Source: Halosimplex carlsbadense 2-9-1 (GTDB lineage: Archaea; Halobacteriota; Halobacteria; Halobacteriales; Haloarculaceae). Taken from it: DNA of 64,000 nt. Shown in pieces: positions 18,865 to 26,722 of this stretch (the first letter of the stretch is position 1; every line of letters begins with the position of its first letter). Location of the stretch: NCBI RefSeq assembly GCF_000337455.1, contig NZ_AOIU01000044.1, forward strand, positions 1 to 64,000, in the 5' to 3' direction. The position numbers and the translations under genes are program-made. The notes beneath the pieces were generated by a model. It made no database searches. It was not told the origin of the DNA and was given only the letters and a program-made list of their open reading frames with translations.

Positions 18865-19093
18865 CTTCGGTCACCTCCTGTGAATTTACCAGCCAACGCC
18901 CATCACGAACTCGCGCGCCGACGACTACGAGGCCTATCCCGACCAGTGCCACCGCGACGCCGCCGAAGCCGGCGACGTAGCGCGGCAAGCTCGAAAAGAG
19001 TGATGCGCCGATGCCGGTGAGTGCGAGTATCCACCCGAACTGCATCATCGGCGTGCTGCCGGTATCTGTCGTTGATTCGTTGTTTGTAGACAT
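18851..19093 (-). CDS. Small membrane protein (80 aa), cargo
   Basis: The ATG at 19093 gives MSTNNESTTDTGSTPMMQFGW, then two hydrophobic segments (ILALTGIGASLFSSLP and AGFGGVAVALVGIGLVVVGA) and a charged tail. The frame is open further upstream to 19369, but that part crosses a hairpin and the preceding gene, so the internal ATG is preferred. It would sit in the cytoplasmic membrane. Role unknown. Confidence 0.6.
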   Translation of the reverse strand: MSTNNESTTDTGSTPMMQFGWILALTGIGASLFSSLPRYVAGFGGVAVALVGIGLVVVGARVRDGRWLVNSQEVTEDVEG

Positions 19094-19127
19094 CGTATCA
19101 CGGCGGTAGTCCGCCAGCCAATCCCCG

Positions 19128-19160
19128 CCGGGGAGTCGAACCCCGGTCCGCCAACCGGGG
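19128..19160 (-). terminator. Three-strand GC hairpin after the second cargo gene
   Basis: Directly after a stop codon lie three alternating 6-bp blocks on the + strand: CCGGGG (19128-19133), CCCCGG (19141-19146), CCGGGG (19155-19160). The middle block can pair with either neighbour, giving two mutually exclusive stems with 7- and 8-nt loops. It may act as a terminator or attenuator splitting the cargo operon. Confidence 0.45.
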
Positions 19161-19394
19161 TCACTCCCGACTGAATCCGATCCGGCTCGTTGCGAAATCA
19201 ACGAATTTGACGCCCATACCGCGCTCTTCCATATCGTCAAGGAACGCCCGGCCAGCGAGCTTCCCGTTGTCGAGGGAGACGTAGACCTCTTCGCCGCCGT
19301 GCTTCCAGCTCCACATCTCGATCTCGGGGTGGTCGTCAAGCAGTTCTTCCACACTGTCCGTCTCGCCACCGTCGTGAGCCATTTCTGCGCTCAT
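19161..19394 (-). CDS. Small acidic cargo protein (77 aa)
   Basis: ATG at 19394, 2 bp after the stop of the first cargo gene. Starts MSAEMAHDGGETDSVEELLD and contains a mixed alpha/beta core (EIEMWSWKHGGEEVYVSLDN, then GKLAGRAFLDDMEERGMGV). The first cargo protein also begins MSAE, and the two may be distant relatives. No family recognised. Confidence 0.6.
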   Translation of the reverse strand: MSAEMAHDGGETDSVEELLDDHPEIEMWSWKHGGEEVYVSLDNGKLAGRAFLDDMEERGMGVKFVDFATSRIGFSRE

Positions 19395-19396
19395 CG

Positions 19397-19642
19397 TTAC
19401 TCGCCCTCCTCAACGCGGGTGAACGTACGCCCGGTCTCCTCCCACACCATGACCTCGACGCCGTCTTCCCGAGTGAGTTCGACGCCGTAGCGCCCCCACT
19501 CGTTCTCCGTGCCTTCGACGATCCCGCGCGTCTGACCGTCTTCCGCCACGTCGGAGACAATCACTTCGTCCCCGGCTTCGAGGTCGCTCGGGTCAACCGC
19601 GGCGTACTGTGCATCGTCGGACTGAGCCACTTCTGCGCTCAT
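19397..19642 (-). CDS. First cargo protein (81 aa), small beta-barrel-like
   Basis: The ATG at 19642 directly borders the operator cluster. The sequence SDLEAGDEVIVSDVAEDGQT, then WGRYGVELTREDGVEVMVW, suggests a short SH3/KOW-like beta barrel (inference). A TATA-like element (TTATTATCC on the minus strand, 19663-19671) ends about 20 nt upstream, so the transcript should be leaderless. It is the first gene of the cargo operon. Confidence 0.65.
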   Translation of the reverse strand: MSAEVAQSDDAQYAAVDPSDLEAGDEVIVSDVAEDGQTRGIVEGTENEWGRYGVELTREDGVEVMVWEETGRTFTRVEEGE

Positions 19643-19643
19643 A

Positions 19644-19738
19644 CTACTCCATACAGTAGCATGGATAATAAGTGTTACTCCAAGTAGTAGCCTACTCGGT
19701 GGAGTAACTATTATCCCGTTGGCTACCACAAGTAGTAA
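19644..19738. promoter_or_regulatory. Divergent promoter with four palindromic operator-like sites
   Basis: Four copies of YTACY-N6-AGTAR lie at 19644-19659, 19675-19690, 19692-19707 and 19723-19738. Their centres are 31, 17 and 31 bp apart, a mirror arrangement. Two TATA-like elements, GGATAATA (19662-19669) and TATTATCC (19709-19716), sit in opposite orientation among them, each 20-30 bp before a start codon. One dimeric regulator could therefore control both directions. The divergent small gene downstream is the obvious candidate. Confidence 0.7.
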
Positions 19739-19739
19739 C

Positions 19740-19988
19740 ATGGGCACGGCAGAACAGCGTGCAATGCCAGAGAAGGACTACAGAGCCATCCTTACCGACC
19801 GTGAAAAGGAGATCATACGGGGTGAGGCGGATGTTTCTGACAAGTACTACTACCGCGTGATCACTCGCGTCCGACAGAAGATCGAACAACTGGAAGAGGA
19901 CCTCCAGGTGCTCGACGACAACCACGACTCACTCGGTGACGAGATGCGCGAAGTCGTCTGTGACGATGGTCAGGAATCTGAGGATTGA
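19740..19988 (+). CDS. Small divergent regulator-like protein of the transposon
   Basis: 82 residues from the ATG at 19740; an alternative ATG at 19764 gives MPEKDYRAILTDREKEII. The segment EIIRGEADVSDKYYYRVITR, followed by a helical KIEQLEEDLQVLDD, recurs in small proteins of haloarchaeal plasmids and looks like a short DNA-binding unit plus a coiled coil for dimerisation (inference). It starts 1 bp after the fourth operator-like site, which fits autoregulation and control of the cargo operon. Confidence 0.7.
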   Translation: MGTAEQRAMPEKDYRAILTDREKEIIRGEADVSDKYYYRVITRVRQKIEQLEEDLQVLDDNHDSLGDEMREVVCDDGQESED

Positions 19989-20039
19989 TGGAACGGTGTC
20001 GATTCAACGCCCGCGAAACACCCGACTTTCTTTCACAGA

Positions 20040-20078
20040 ATTATCGTGTGCAACCGCTACGGGGATTCGCGCGTACTG
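20040..20078 (-). repeat. Right terminal inverted repeat
   Basis: Exact inverted copy of 15737-15775, ending GGGGATTCGCGCGTACTG and followed by GTAA. Confidence 0.9.
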
Positions 20079-20113
20079 GTAAAGGCCACAAGAAGCAGCC
20101 ACTAGGTGATTAA

Positions 20114-20356
20114 TTGTGGGAGATCAGTATTAGACCGCTGACCGAGCAACGGATCTGCGTACCGTACGATTACCCGCACAATGCCAGGATCGATGAACTG
20201 CGCTATAATCAGCCCTCCACGGCTGAGACTATCAACTCCGCGGTCAACCGCTCGCTCGGCGATGCCGTGCGAGCGCTCGGGTGGTATCGGCAGTTCCGTG
20301 AGATTGTCCTGATGTTCGCTATCTCCAACATAGAACCGCTCTGTGAACCACTCTAA
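20114..20356 (+). pseudogene. C-terminal fragment of a haloarchaeal IS4/IS5-type transposase
   Basis: The last ~50 residues, STAETINSAVNRSLGDAVRA and WYRQFREIVLMFAISNIE, match the end of haloarchaeal transposases (E..NSAVKRSLG..VRAR.WYREFREI). The catalytic Glu region is present but nothing upstream is. It lies 36 bp outside the right end of the cargo transposon and is an older scar. Confidence 0.65.
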
Positions 20357-20878
20357 CCATGACTCAGCATCTATTCAACACGGCATACAATAGTACGAAT
20401 GGCTTCTGGGGATGGGTTCGAGACGGGGCACGTGGATTCGATCCACGTCAGAGCACTCTGACCAGCTTTTGAGCGCTCAGCGATTCTACAACGCAGCGGC
20501 TCACTGTGTCCATCGCGCGTAGCTTTTCTGGGATACCGACTTCTCAGTCAGGCGAGAAAGGGCCCAACTCAAAAGTTGGTTCCCGGAGGTTCCACACCTC
20601 TCGATTGCTATCAGTCGTCTCTGCTTCAGCCATCCAGTTGACCGACAATTCCGGATCCAGCTTCCCTCGGTAGCTACCGAAACTGGCGCACCGGGGCTAC
20701 AGTCACGAACTGGTTCTAAATGGGCGGGTCTACCTATTTGTCGTCGGCCATTTCGTACGTTCATTACTGCTTCAAGGGGACCAGAACTAGACTGGTGTCA
20801 TCTCGGATTTCGGTGGAACGGCCAAAGAACTGAATGGCTGCGGTACTACCCAGTATCGTTTTGACAGTCCTTGACGAA
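20357..20878. other. Intergenic region, possible decayed coding scrap
   Basis: No convincing gene. A perfect 9-bp inverted repeat with a 3-nt loop is at 20438-20458 (GACGTGGAT/ATCCACGTC type). On the minus strand a short open stretch about 20700-20545 reads LDPELSVNWMAEAETTD and then VWNLREPTFELGPFSPD. It looks protein-like but has no start, so it may be the tail of a lost gene. Confidence 0.35.
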
Positions 20879-22045
20879 TTACTGTGTCTGATTCACCGCA
20901 TCCTTCGTCCCGTTCACAACGTCGCCGACATCGATACCGTCGCCGCCCAACAATCCACCATCGTCACCGCTATCGCTCGTTGGAGTGTCGGTCCGCTGGG
21001 TCGCATTCACGGCATTCGTCCCGCACTGCAGGATATCCTCAGACACCGACTGTACGGTTCCATTCTGCATCGTCAGATTCGAATTCGACAGCACCCGATC
21101 CGCACTGAGATTCCGGGCAGTAGCTACCGCTTCCACGTCGCTCCGGGTCAGGTTGATCCCCATTTCGGTGCTTTTCCTGAGTACGTTCGAAGTCGTCGTC
21201 AACATCCCAGCGCGGAGCCCGACGTGAACCTCGCTCATCCCCAGTGCCCAGCACCGGTTCCCGCAGACGTACCGGAGCCGATACAGCCCGACTTGGCTGG
21301 CCTTGTTCGTGAGGAAGCGAGTGCCGGCGAATGCCGGTTTGTAGAACGCGCCGGTCGTGACGAGCATCGCGTCCACCCCGAACATGAGCGTCGCAGTCTT
21401 GTACTCCACGAGGGCGGCGTCAGTTCGTTGTTCGGCGGCAGCACACGCTGTGTCTGCCATTCGATTGTAGCTGCCGATGAGCGGGGCGTACTTGGCGACG
21501 TCACCCGTAATGGCTCTGACATCACCAAAGATCTTGACGGGCGCGTTGCCATCGATCTCTTGGACTATCTGGGCAGCGAAATGCGCTCGGCGGACAGCGT
21601 GGTTCGTCGTCTTCCCACCCTCTTTCAACATCGCCGGCCTGAGTTCGGACGTGTAGTTGCTGTCGGCGTTACAGAGCCGCTCGGAGCTGTTGAGTAGGGT
21701 TCGTCGCCGGTCAGATTCGTTATCGACGCTGTCGTAGAACCCGGCGACGAACGCTTGGACTCGCTGTCGTTCAGTCTTGTTGAGACCCGCTGATCCAGGT
21801 CCGAGACGGTCGCTGTACTGAGAGAGGTTGAGTCTCTGTGCTGGACTAGTGTCGGCTCGCTCGCTCGCTGGCGGCTGTGCCGTGGGTGTCGGATTCGGCG
21901 TTGGGTCCGGTGTGACCGGTTGAGGAGTGTCTGGTTGCTGGTCGGTACGTCCGACTGTCGTCGTATTCGAACACCCCGCGAAGACGACCATCATCGCAAC
22001 GGCGACCGCTAGCAGGTGTGTTCTGGTTAGTTTCGTGTTGAACAC
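20879..22045 (-). CDS. Secreted lipoprotein, unknown function
   Basis: 388 residues from a GTG at 22045. The signal HLLAVAVAMMVVFAGCSN has a lipobox (FAGC), so it should be lipid-anchored on the outer face. A proline/threonine-rich spacer (TPQPVTPDPTPNPTPTAQPP) follows, then a helical domain with several Cys residues (ERLCNADS, YVCGNRCWALG, DILQCGTN). The C-terminus is Gly/Asp-rich (GDDGGLLGGDGIDVG). No family was recognised. Long open frames on the other strand are shadows. Confidence 0.75.
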   Translation of the reverse strand: MFNTKLTRTHLLAVAVAMMVVFAGCSNTTTVGRTDQQPDTPQPVTPDPTPNPTPTAQPPASERADTSPAQRLNLSQYSDRLGPGSAGLNKTERQRVQAFVAGFYDSVDNESDRRRTLLNSSERLCNADSNYTSELRPAMLKEGGKTTNHAVRRAHFAAQIVQEIDGNAPVKIFGDVRAITGDVAKYAPLIGSYNRMADTACAAAEQRTDAALVEYKTATLMFGVDAMLVTTGAFYKPAFAGTRFLTNKASQVGLYRLRYVCGNRCWALGMSEVHVGLRAGMLTTTSNVLRKSTEMGINLTRSDVEAVATARNLSADRVLSNSNLTMQNGTVQSVSEDILQCGTNAVNATQRTDTPTSDSGDDGGLLGGDGIDVGDVVNGTKDAVNQTQ

Positions 22046-22180
22046 GGTTGCTTCGGGACGGTGACAGTCCGCTTGGTAGATACGTCGAGGTCCGGTATAT
22101 ACCTATCCGTGGGTTGGACACTCTTCTCGTGGGATAGTTCTCTCCGGTAGATCGAACATGACTGCGGGTGACGACGAACG

Positions 22181-22298
22181 TTGAAAGCCCTCGGCGCGCT
22201 CGCGGTCACTGCGACGGGATATCCGCGCAAGCGCGGATAGTGGCCCACGCAGGCGACCACGCGGACGCGAGCGCACCTCGCCCTTTCAGTCCGCCAGG
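22181..22298. repeat. Haloarchaeal dispersed repeat, copy B
   Basis: Begins TTGAAAGCCCTCGG and ends CCTCGCCCTTTCAGTCCGCC, as in copy A at 6533-6645. GAAAG and CTTTC at the ends can pair. An internal 9-bp hairpin, TATCCGCGC/GCGCGGATA, lies near 22222-22241. It falls in the 538-bp gap before the lipoprotein gene (22046-22583), which otherwise holds no gene I can support. Confidence 0.5.
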
Positions 22299-22583
22299 CT
22301 GACGGCTGGGTACCCGGTCGGGACTGTCGGATGGCTAGGATTCGCGACGGCCAGCCGGGCGCGCGCCGCCCGGCGATACCATCAGTTTCTGATATTATCC
22401 AGTCGTCCCCATAGAGGCACCTCCAGCGGGCACCACTGACTGTAGTCAGGATCCAGGTTGCGGTCAGTCCACTCCGCGGAAAGCGTCAGGTCGAGGCCCG
22501 ACCGGGCCCCCACGATCCTGAGATGGCAGTGCAGTGCTCGGCTTCTTCGACCGCTCTGCCCCGGTCAGCATCCAGCAGACTCG

Positions 22584-23234
22584 TTATTGAGGGTCCTCGA
22601 TAGGTGCCCCGGACACGTTCAGGCGGACGCTTTCCAGGCCCTGCTTTGCCTTCTGTTTCGATGAGTAGCCCTGCCCGCCGTCGGCGATGATCTCGCCGTT
22701 ATCGTGGGCGAGTCGCCAGCGCCACTTGCCCTCATTGTCCTCGTACAGTTCGAACGTCGCGTCGCTCCCCGGCTCGTCGGGCTCGTGTCCGTCGTCGTTC
22801 GACTGGTCGACTACCACCGCATCGGCTGCGTTCGTTTTGACGCTCTCGAGTCCTTGGGTGACACTCTGCTTGGCCGTGTACCCCTCGCCGCTGTCGGCGA
22901 TGATGTTCCCGTTGTCGTGGACGAGCCGCCAGCGCCACTGGTCGTCTGCGTCCTCGTAGCGTTCGAATCGGGCCTTACTGACCGGTGTGTCCGTCTCGAT
23001 GTCGCCGTCGGCATCGTCCCACTCCATCTCGATATCGAGGCTTGCTACGTCGCCCTCGCGGTCGAGTTCAACCTCAAGCTCCGCCTCCGGCGGGAGGTCG
23101 GCGGTCACCGTCTGCGCCTCGTCGACCGGTGCCGGCTCGCCCCGTCCCAGCGCATTTGCAATCCGCCGCAGGTACGTCGCGATGCCACGCCGGGTTCGCT
23201 TCGATTCCGCCTGATGTATTGCATCGTCCGACAT
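22584..23234 (-). CDS. Amphi-Trp / two-copy DUF1508 (YegP-like) protein
   Basis: 216 residues from the ATG at 23232-23234. The N-terminal third (TVTADLPPEAELEVELDRE) fits the haloarchaeal amphi-Trp domain. Two YegP/DUF1508 repeats follow: ARFERYEDADDQWRWRLVHD with IIADSGEGYTAK, and FELYEDNEGKWRWRLAHDNG with IIADGGQGYSSK. Haloarchaeal members such as HVO_2922 carry the same tandem. The fold is known but the biochemical role is not. It flanks the GC-rich hairpin region. Confidence 0.8.
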   Translation of the reverse strand: MSDDAIHQAESKRTRRGIATYLRRIANALGRGEPAPVDEAQTVTADLPPEAELEVELDREGDVASLDIEMEWDDADGDIETDTPVSKARFERYEDADDQWRWRLVHDNGNIIADSGEGYTAKQSVTQGLESVKTNAADAVVVDQSNDDGHEPDEPGSDATFELYEDNEGKWRWRLAHDNGEIIADGGQGYSSKQKAKQGLESVRLNVSGAPIEDPQ

Positions 23235-23860
23235 GCAATCGATTCCTAGAGTGACTCACACATAGTTGTACGTCTCCATCGGATCGCTTTCCAACTACCG
23301 TTCGAATCAGAGCGAAGTGTGACGGTCGAGGCGACTCCTAGCCACGATCGCGTCTCGCCCTTTCAGTCCATCAGGCTGGTGAATGCGCCCTTAGGGTTCG
23401 CTGTCGGCTGGCCGGTGTGTCGTGACGGCCCGCCCCGCTCGCCGCTTACCGCCCGGAGTGCGCTCGCCACCGACCATTCCGGGCTTTCGGGCGCTCTCCG
23501 CACCGCGAGCGCCCGTTCCGGGCCTACTCCGTCCGTTCCGGATGGCGCTGTGCGCGGCGGGCACTAACGCGGCCCGCCGTGCTCGCGCTATCCCGCCCTC
23601 GCTGCTCTCGCGCTCTCCACGGCCTCCGCGTGTGCCTTCGCGCCAGCGGGTCTCCCGGTTCGGTCCCGGACTTCCGGAGGCTTCCGGGACTCGGGGACCC
23701 GCGACGGACGTGGTTGCGGTCGCGGGCGAAACGGGGACTCCGCTGGACGCGCGCTCCGGGCGGGTCGGCGCGCGGTGCTGGTTGGGTGGCTAGCGTTCCA
23801 CCGCGGCGCCGCGGCCGAATCAGCACTGCCGCCGCGGCGCCGCGGCGGTGGTGCGCCACG
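23235..23860. other. GC-rich hairpin-bearing intergenic region 1
   Basis: 626 bp without a supportable gene. It holds repeat fragment C (23353-23376) and a hairpin with stem CGGGCGCTC (23488-23496) / GAGCGCCCG (23507-23515) and loop TCCGCACCGC. A 14-bp palindrome lies at 23801-23814 (CCGCGGCGCCGCGG) and a 20-bp perfect palindrome at 23829-23848. The two palindromes share their core, so they can also pair with each other. They end 12 bp before the next start codon. Confidence 0.55.
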
Positions 23861-24085
23861 ATGGAGCCACAGTCACTCACCGAACACACAGTCGAACAGT
23901 TGCTAACCGCGCTGCGTCCCTCCGACCGGCAGCGCGTTGCAATCGCGGAGCTCCGGGCGATGGCCCGCGCTCACGACGAGGACCCGGACGAGGCGGTCCG
24001 TCAGTACTGCGAACGGCGGCTCGAACAGCAGTACTTCGACACCGAACAGTTCCTCCCGCCCGCGGCCGACCCGGCGTTCTACTGA
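23861..24085 (+). CDS. Small helical protein (74 aa)
   Basis: The ATG at 23861 gives MEPQSLTEHTVEQLLTALRP, then helical DRQRVAIAELRAMARAHD and a tail EQFLPPAADPAFY. Charge and codon use are haloarchaeal. A 282-bp upstream extension of the frame is arginine-rich non-coding-looking sequence, so the internal ATG is preferred. No family recognised. The gene is isolated between two hairpin-rich regions. Confidence 0.6.
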   Translation: MEPQSLTEHTVEQLLTALRPSDRQRVAIAELRAMARAHDEDPDEAVRQYCERRLEQQYFDTEQFLPPAADPAFY

Positions 24086-25417
24086 CGACCCGCCTTTTTG
24101 CGCGCGCTCAACGCGAATCTTCCCACCTGCGGAGATGGCGTGTCCCACACTCGTGCTCGCGATCGAATCTCCCCGGGTCAGCGATACGGTGGTGTTGACC
24201 GAACCACTCGATTCGGCTACAAGTCGGCGGTCAGAACCTCGTCGGGCCACGATCTGGTTGTCGCCTTCGGGATGACGTCTCAATCACTCACTGACGGTTG
24301 GACAGTTCGGAAGCACCGCCGATCGTCCTTTCGGGTGAATTCGAATCTGTGGCTCCCAATGCACAGGACGGTATTTCTTGGGGTACACTCGTCGCATCCG
24401 TGGTTAGGTCACCAGCCATCGCGGACTGGACCCTCGATGATACGCATACTCCGTTTGCCTCGATGGCGCGCCTGGTCGAATTAAACAAATTCTCCCGTCT
24501 CGAGTCTTGTTGCGGCGCTCCTCGCCTCACCCGGCCGCGTTGCTCGCTACTCTCGCGGCGCGGCCGGGTGGCCTGCGGGCGTCCTCACTGGCGAGTCTCG
24601 GCGCGCCCTTCCGAGTACTACGGTGAACGTATCCGCCCACCTCCCTCCAGTCTTCTCCGACGCGCCTTCAGTCGTTGCCCGGGGGGCCACCGGGCATGTG
24701 GCGCGCCACTGACGGCGCGCCATTCCGGGCGATCCCCCGGGACGCCTTTGTTCAGGCGCGCCGGAGATTTCCCACAAACCCGGCGGGTTTGATCGTCGAG
24801 GGAGCGCGTCCGCCTTGAAGGAGTCGGGACGCGGTTTGCCCTCGGTCGCCGCTCCCGGTCCCCGCGCCACACCGCGGCGCGGCGTGACGGGAGCAGGCTC
24901 GGTCGGTGTGCCCGCGTCCTGCCGGGGCCCGCCCGCTCGCTCCGCACCGCGCGAGCGGGTCCCACCCGGCATCGCGGCGCTTGCCGCACCGCAGCGCCGC
25001 GACGAATCCAACAAGGCGGACCGTCCTGCTTGCTGTGGCGGCCCGCGGGGCCGCGATCGCTTGCTCGCGTCCTGTCGTCGCTCGCGGGCGCGTCGACGGC
25101 CCCGCGGGCCGTCCTCGCGGGCGCACTCCTGCGCTCCGTAGTGTGGGGTGTAGTTGCCTCGGAGGGTCGGCCGAGACGTAGCGGCACCGCCCCGCACGTG
25201 AGAGGGTCGGCAGGCGACGAGTCGTCGGCTGGCCGGTGTACGGTCGACGGCGGCTCCGCGGTGGCTACCGAGGTGTCGCGTTCCCACCTCGCGACGCGCG
25301 GCGTGGAACGCAGGCCGCACGAGGGTGGTCAGGTCGGCGTCGAGAGCCGCGGCTGGAGAGCCGTGGTAGCAACGGAAGACGCCGAGTGAGCGCCTCCGTG
25401 CGGAAATCACAGTCCAA
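24086..25417. other. GC-rich hairpin-bearing intergenic region 2
   Basis: 1.3 kb with no gene I can support; the long frames on both strands are Arg/Ala/Pro-rich composition artefacts. Perfect inverted repeats are frequent. There is a 12-bp pair 24528-24539/24559-24570 and a 9-bp stem 24932-24940/24951-24959 with loop TCCGCACCGC. A 10-bp stem 24972-24981/24993-25002 has a near-identical loop, and a 14-bp pair is at 25040-25053/25097-25110. A weakly protein-like frame near 24298-24480 lacks a convincing start. Confidence 0.5.
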
Positions 25418-25426
25418 GTGATTCCA

Positions 25427-26236
25427 ATGAACAGTAGCACGCGATTCGGTAGTAAAGTTTCGGACGCACAGACGGACGAACAAGAGGTCGAAGCGGCGGT
25501 CGACGAGGGGCCGGAGCTGCGGCGGTCGGTCGACCAGGAGATACAGGGGAAGGTGGATACGAATCACCCCGAGGCCAGGCCCGAGGGCATGACGCTGGAA
25601 GGCGAGGAAAAGTTCCGAGCGCGGGAGGCCGAGATTCGAAGCACCCGCCAGCGGCTGGATAGGCGCCAATCCTCGGATAGGGAAGCACGGACGCGCGAGG
25701 TGGTCAGGTCACAGACGCGCTACGCCCAAGAAGATCCCCTCGAAGATCCGCGGACCAAGTTGAGTCAGGCGCAGTTGGCGGAAGTGAACAAGCGCGCAGC
25801 ACAGATAGCTGAGGAACTGGACGAGCGTTCCAGGGCGGGGGCGGCGTACCGACTCGCGAAGAAGGTCGCTGAAGGCGTGGACATGCTGAACGCGGCGCTG
25901 CTGGTCAAAGAGGAGTTGCACGCCTCACCTGGGGTGCCAGTCCCCATCGGGACGCTCGAGGAGGTGCCACGGTCGACGGTCGACATCGAAGGTCAGGTTG
26001 TGCAGCTGTGGGATGCGGACAATCCCCGGATTCAGCAAGTCGGCTTGATAGAGGACGACTCGGGACGAACGAAGTTCACCACCTGGGAGAAGAGCAGGAA
26101 GCCATGGGTCGAAGAAGGGCAGACGGTGCGGCTGCGCGAAGTCGAGAAGAGCTGGTACGAGGGCCGCGTCTCGGTGGCCGTCACCGGGTGGTCACAAATT
26201 GAGTTCCCGGAACGCGGGCGGTGGTGGGACGAATAG
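25427..26236 (+). CDS. OB-fold single-strand DNA-binding-like protein
   Basis: 269 residues from the ATG at 25427 (GTG at 25418 is the alternative). The N-terminal ~150 residues are charged and helical. The C-terminal ~90 (VDIEGQVVQLWDADNPRIQQ, LIEDDSGRTKFTTWEKSRKP, VSVAVTGWSQIEF) form an RPA/SSB-type OB fold with the usual EDDSGRTKFTTW core. Related proteins are common on haloarchaeal plasmids near replication genes. It probably binds single-stranded DNA, and it follows the GC hairpin region. Confidence 0.75.
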   Translation: MNSSTRFGSKVSDAQTDEQEVEAAVDEGPELRRSVDQEIQGKVDTNHPEARPEGMTLEGEEKFRAREAEIRSTRQRLDRRQSSDREARTREVVRSQTRYAQEDPLEDPRTKLSQAQLAEVNKRAAQIAEELDERSRAGAAYRLAKKVAEGVDMLNAALLVKEELHASPGVPVPIGTLEEVPRSTVDIEGQVVQLWDADNPRIQQVGLIEDDSGRTKFTTWEKSRKPWVEEGQTVRLREVEKSWYEGRVSVAVTGWSQIEFPERGRWWDE

Positions 26237-26269
26237 CAGCCACTGACTGCTCTCATTTTTTGTTTGGTG

Positions 26270-26510
26270 CCGGACCAGCCCAAGCCCCGCCTCCCCGCCC
26301 TCCGCTCCGTGCTCGCTTCCGGTCGTCGCTGCGCGCGCAGCCACGACCGATATCGGTAGATTCCATCTCGTACGCTACCGGACTCTCTTTCACGGTCGCT
26401 GAATGGTAGGTTTTTCGCGCCCAGGAGGGCCGAGGGCGTCTCACACCCTCGGGAGCAACTGATTGTCGTGAGTTCCGACGATGACTTGACCGACGTATCG
26501 ACTGATCGGG
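26270..26510. repeat. Long dispersed repeat R1
   Basis: The best-conserved core, 26298-26350, matches 28712-28764 with two differences over 53 bp (begins CCCTCCGCTCCGTGCTCGCT). Flanking similarity continues on both sides over roughly 230 bp: CCGGACC upstream, then GGTAGGT..TCGCGCCCA, a GC hairpin, and GACGTATCG downstream. With R2 it brackets the regulator/nucleotidyltransferase pair. A GTG at 26468 opens the next gene's frame inside the repeat. Confidence 0.6.
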
Positions 26511-26685
26511 CTTCGCTCGCTGTCGTGATCTCCAACTTGGAGACAGGCACTTCGAACGGTGTTCCAGACGACATCGTATCGCTTCGCACTCGTGAGCGAA
26601 CTCCTCCTGATCCATCCACCCGTGGTGTTGAACGAAGCGTGAAACTGACTTCGGTGAGGACGACTGCTGTAAATCTAAATCCCAA

Positions 26686-26698
26686 AACCATTTTATAC
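26686..26698 (+). promoter_or_regulatory. TATA-like promoter of the HTH gene
   Basis: The AT-rich TTTTATAC element sits about 27 bp before the ATG at 26723, the right distance for a leaderless haloarchaeal transcript. This supports the internal ATG over the upstream GTG at 26468. Confidence 0.5.
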
Positions 26699-26722
26699 AG
26701 TTCAGGTCGAAGATTTACACAG

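Larger units (their letters stand above)
15737..20078. mobile_element. 4.3-kb cargo-carrying transposon with 39-bp terminal inverted repeats
   Basis: The ends are perfect 39-bp inverted repeats (15737-15775 and 20040-20078). They are flanked by the direct repeat GTAA (15733-15736 and 20079-20082), a likely target-site duplication. Inside are an IS4-type transposase, six small genes on the same strand, and one divergent small gene. Overlapping stops and starts tie most cargo genes together. Perfect ends and intact frames suggest a recent insertion. IS elements normally carry only a transposase, so the cargo makes this a transposon. The transposase has the IS4-family YREK signature, although IS4-group target duplications are usually longer than 4 bp. 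Confidence 0.85.

Noticed and set aside
19128-19146. Possible tRNA T-arm
   Set aside because: Stem plus TTCGACT loop looks like a T-arm, but no acceptor, D-arm or anticodon arm surrounds it.
20501-20764. 87-residue minus-strand frame
   Set aside because: No homologue recognised and a different frame in the same place looks more protein-like; insufficient for a gene call.
20834-21697. 287-residue + strand frame over the lipoprotein gene
   Set aside because: The minus-strand frame has a signal peptide and lipobox; this one is a His/Arg-rich shadow.
23579-23860. Upstream extension of the 74-aa gene
   Set aside because: Basic, Arg-rich translation across two long palindromes; the ATG at 23861 has normal acidic sequence after it.
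24547-25440. 297-residue minus-strand frame
   Set aside because: Arg/Ala/Pro/Gly composition, no haloarchaeal acidity, and it runs through several perfect hairpins; treated as non-coding.
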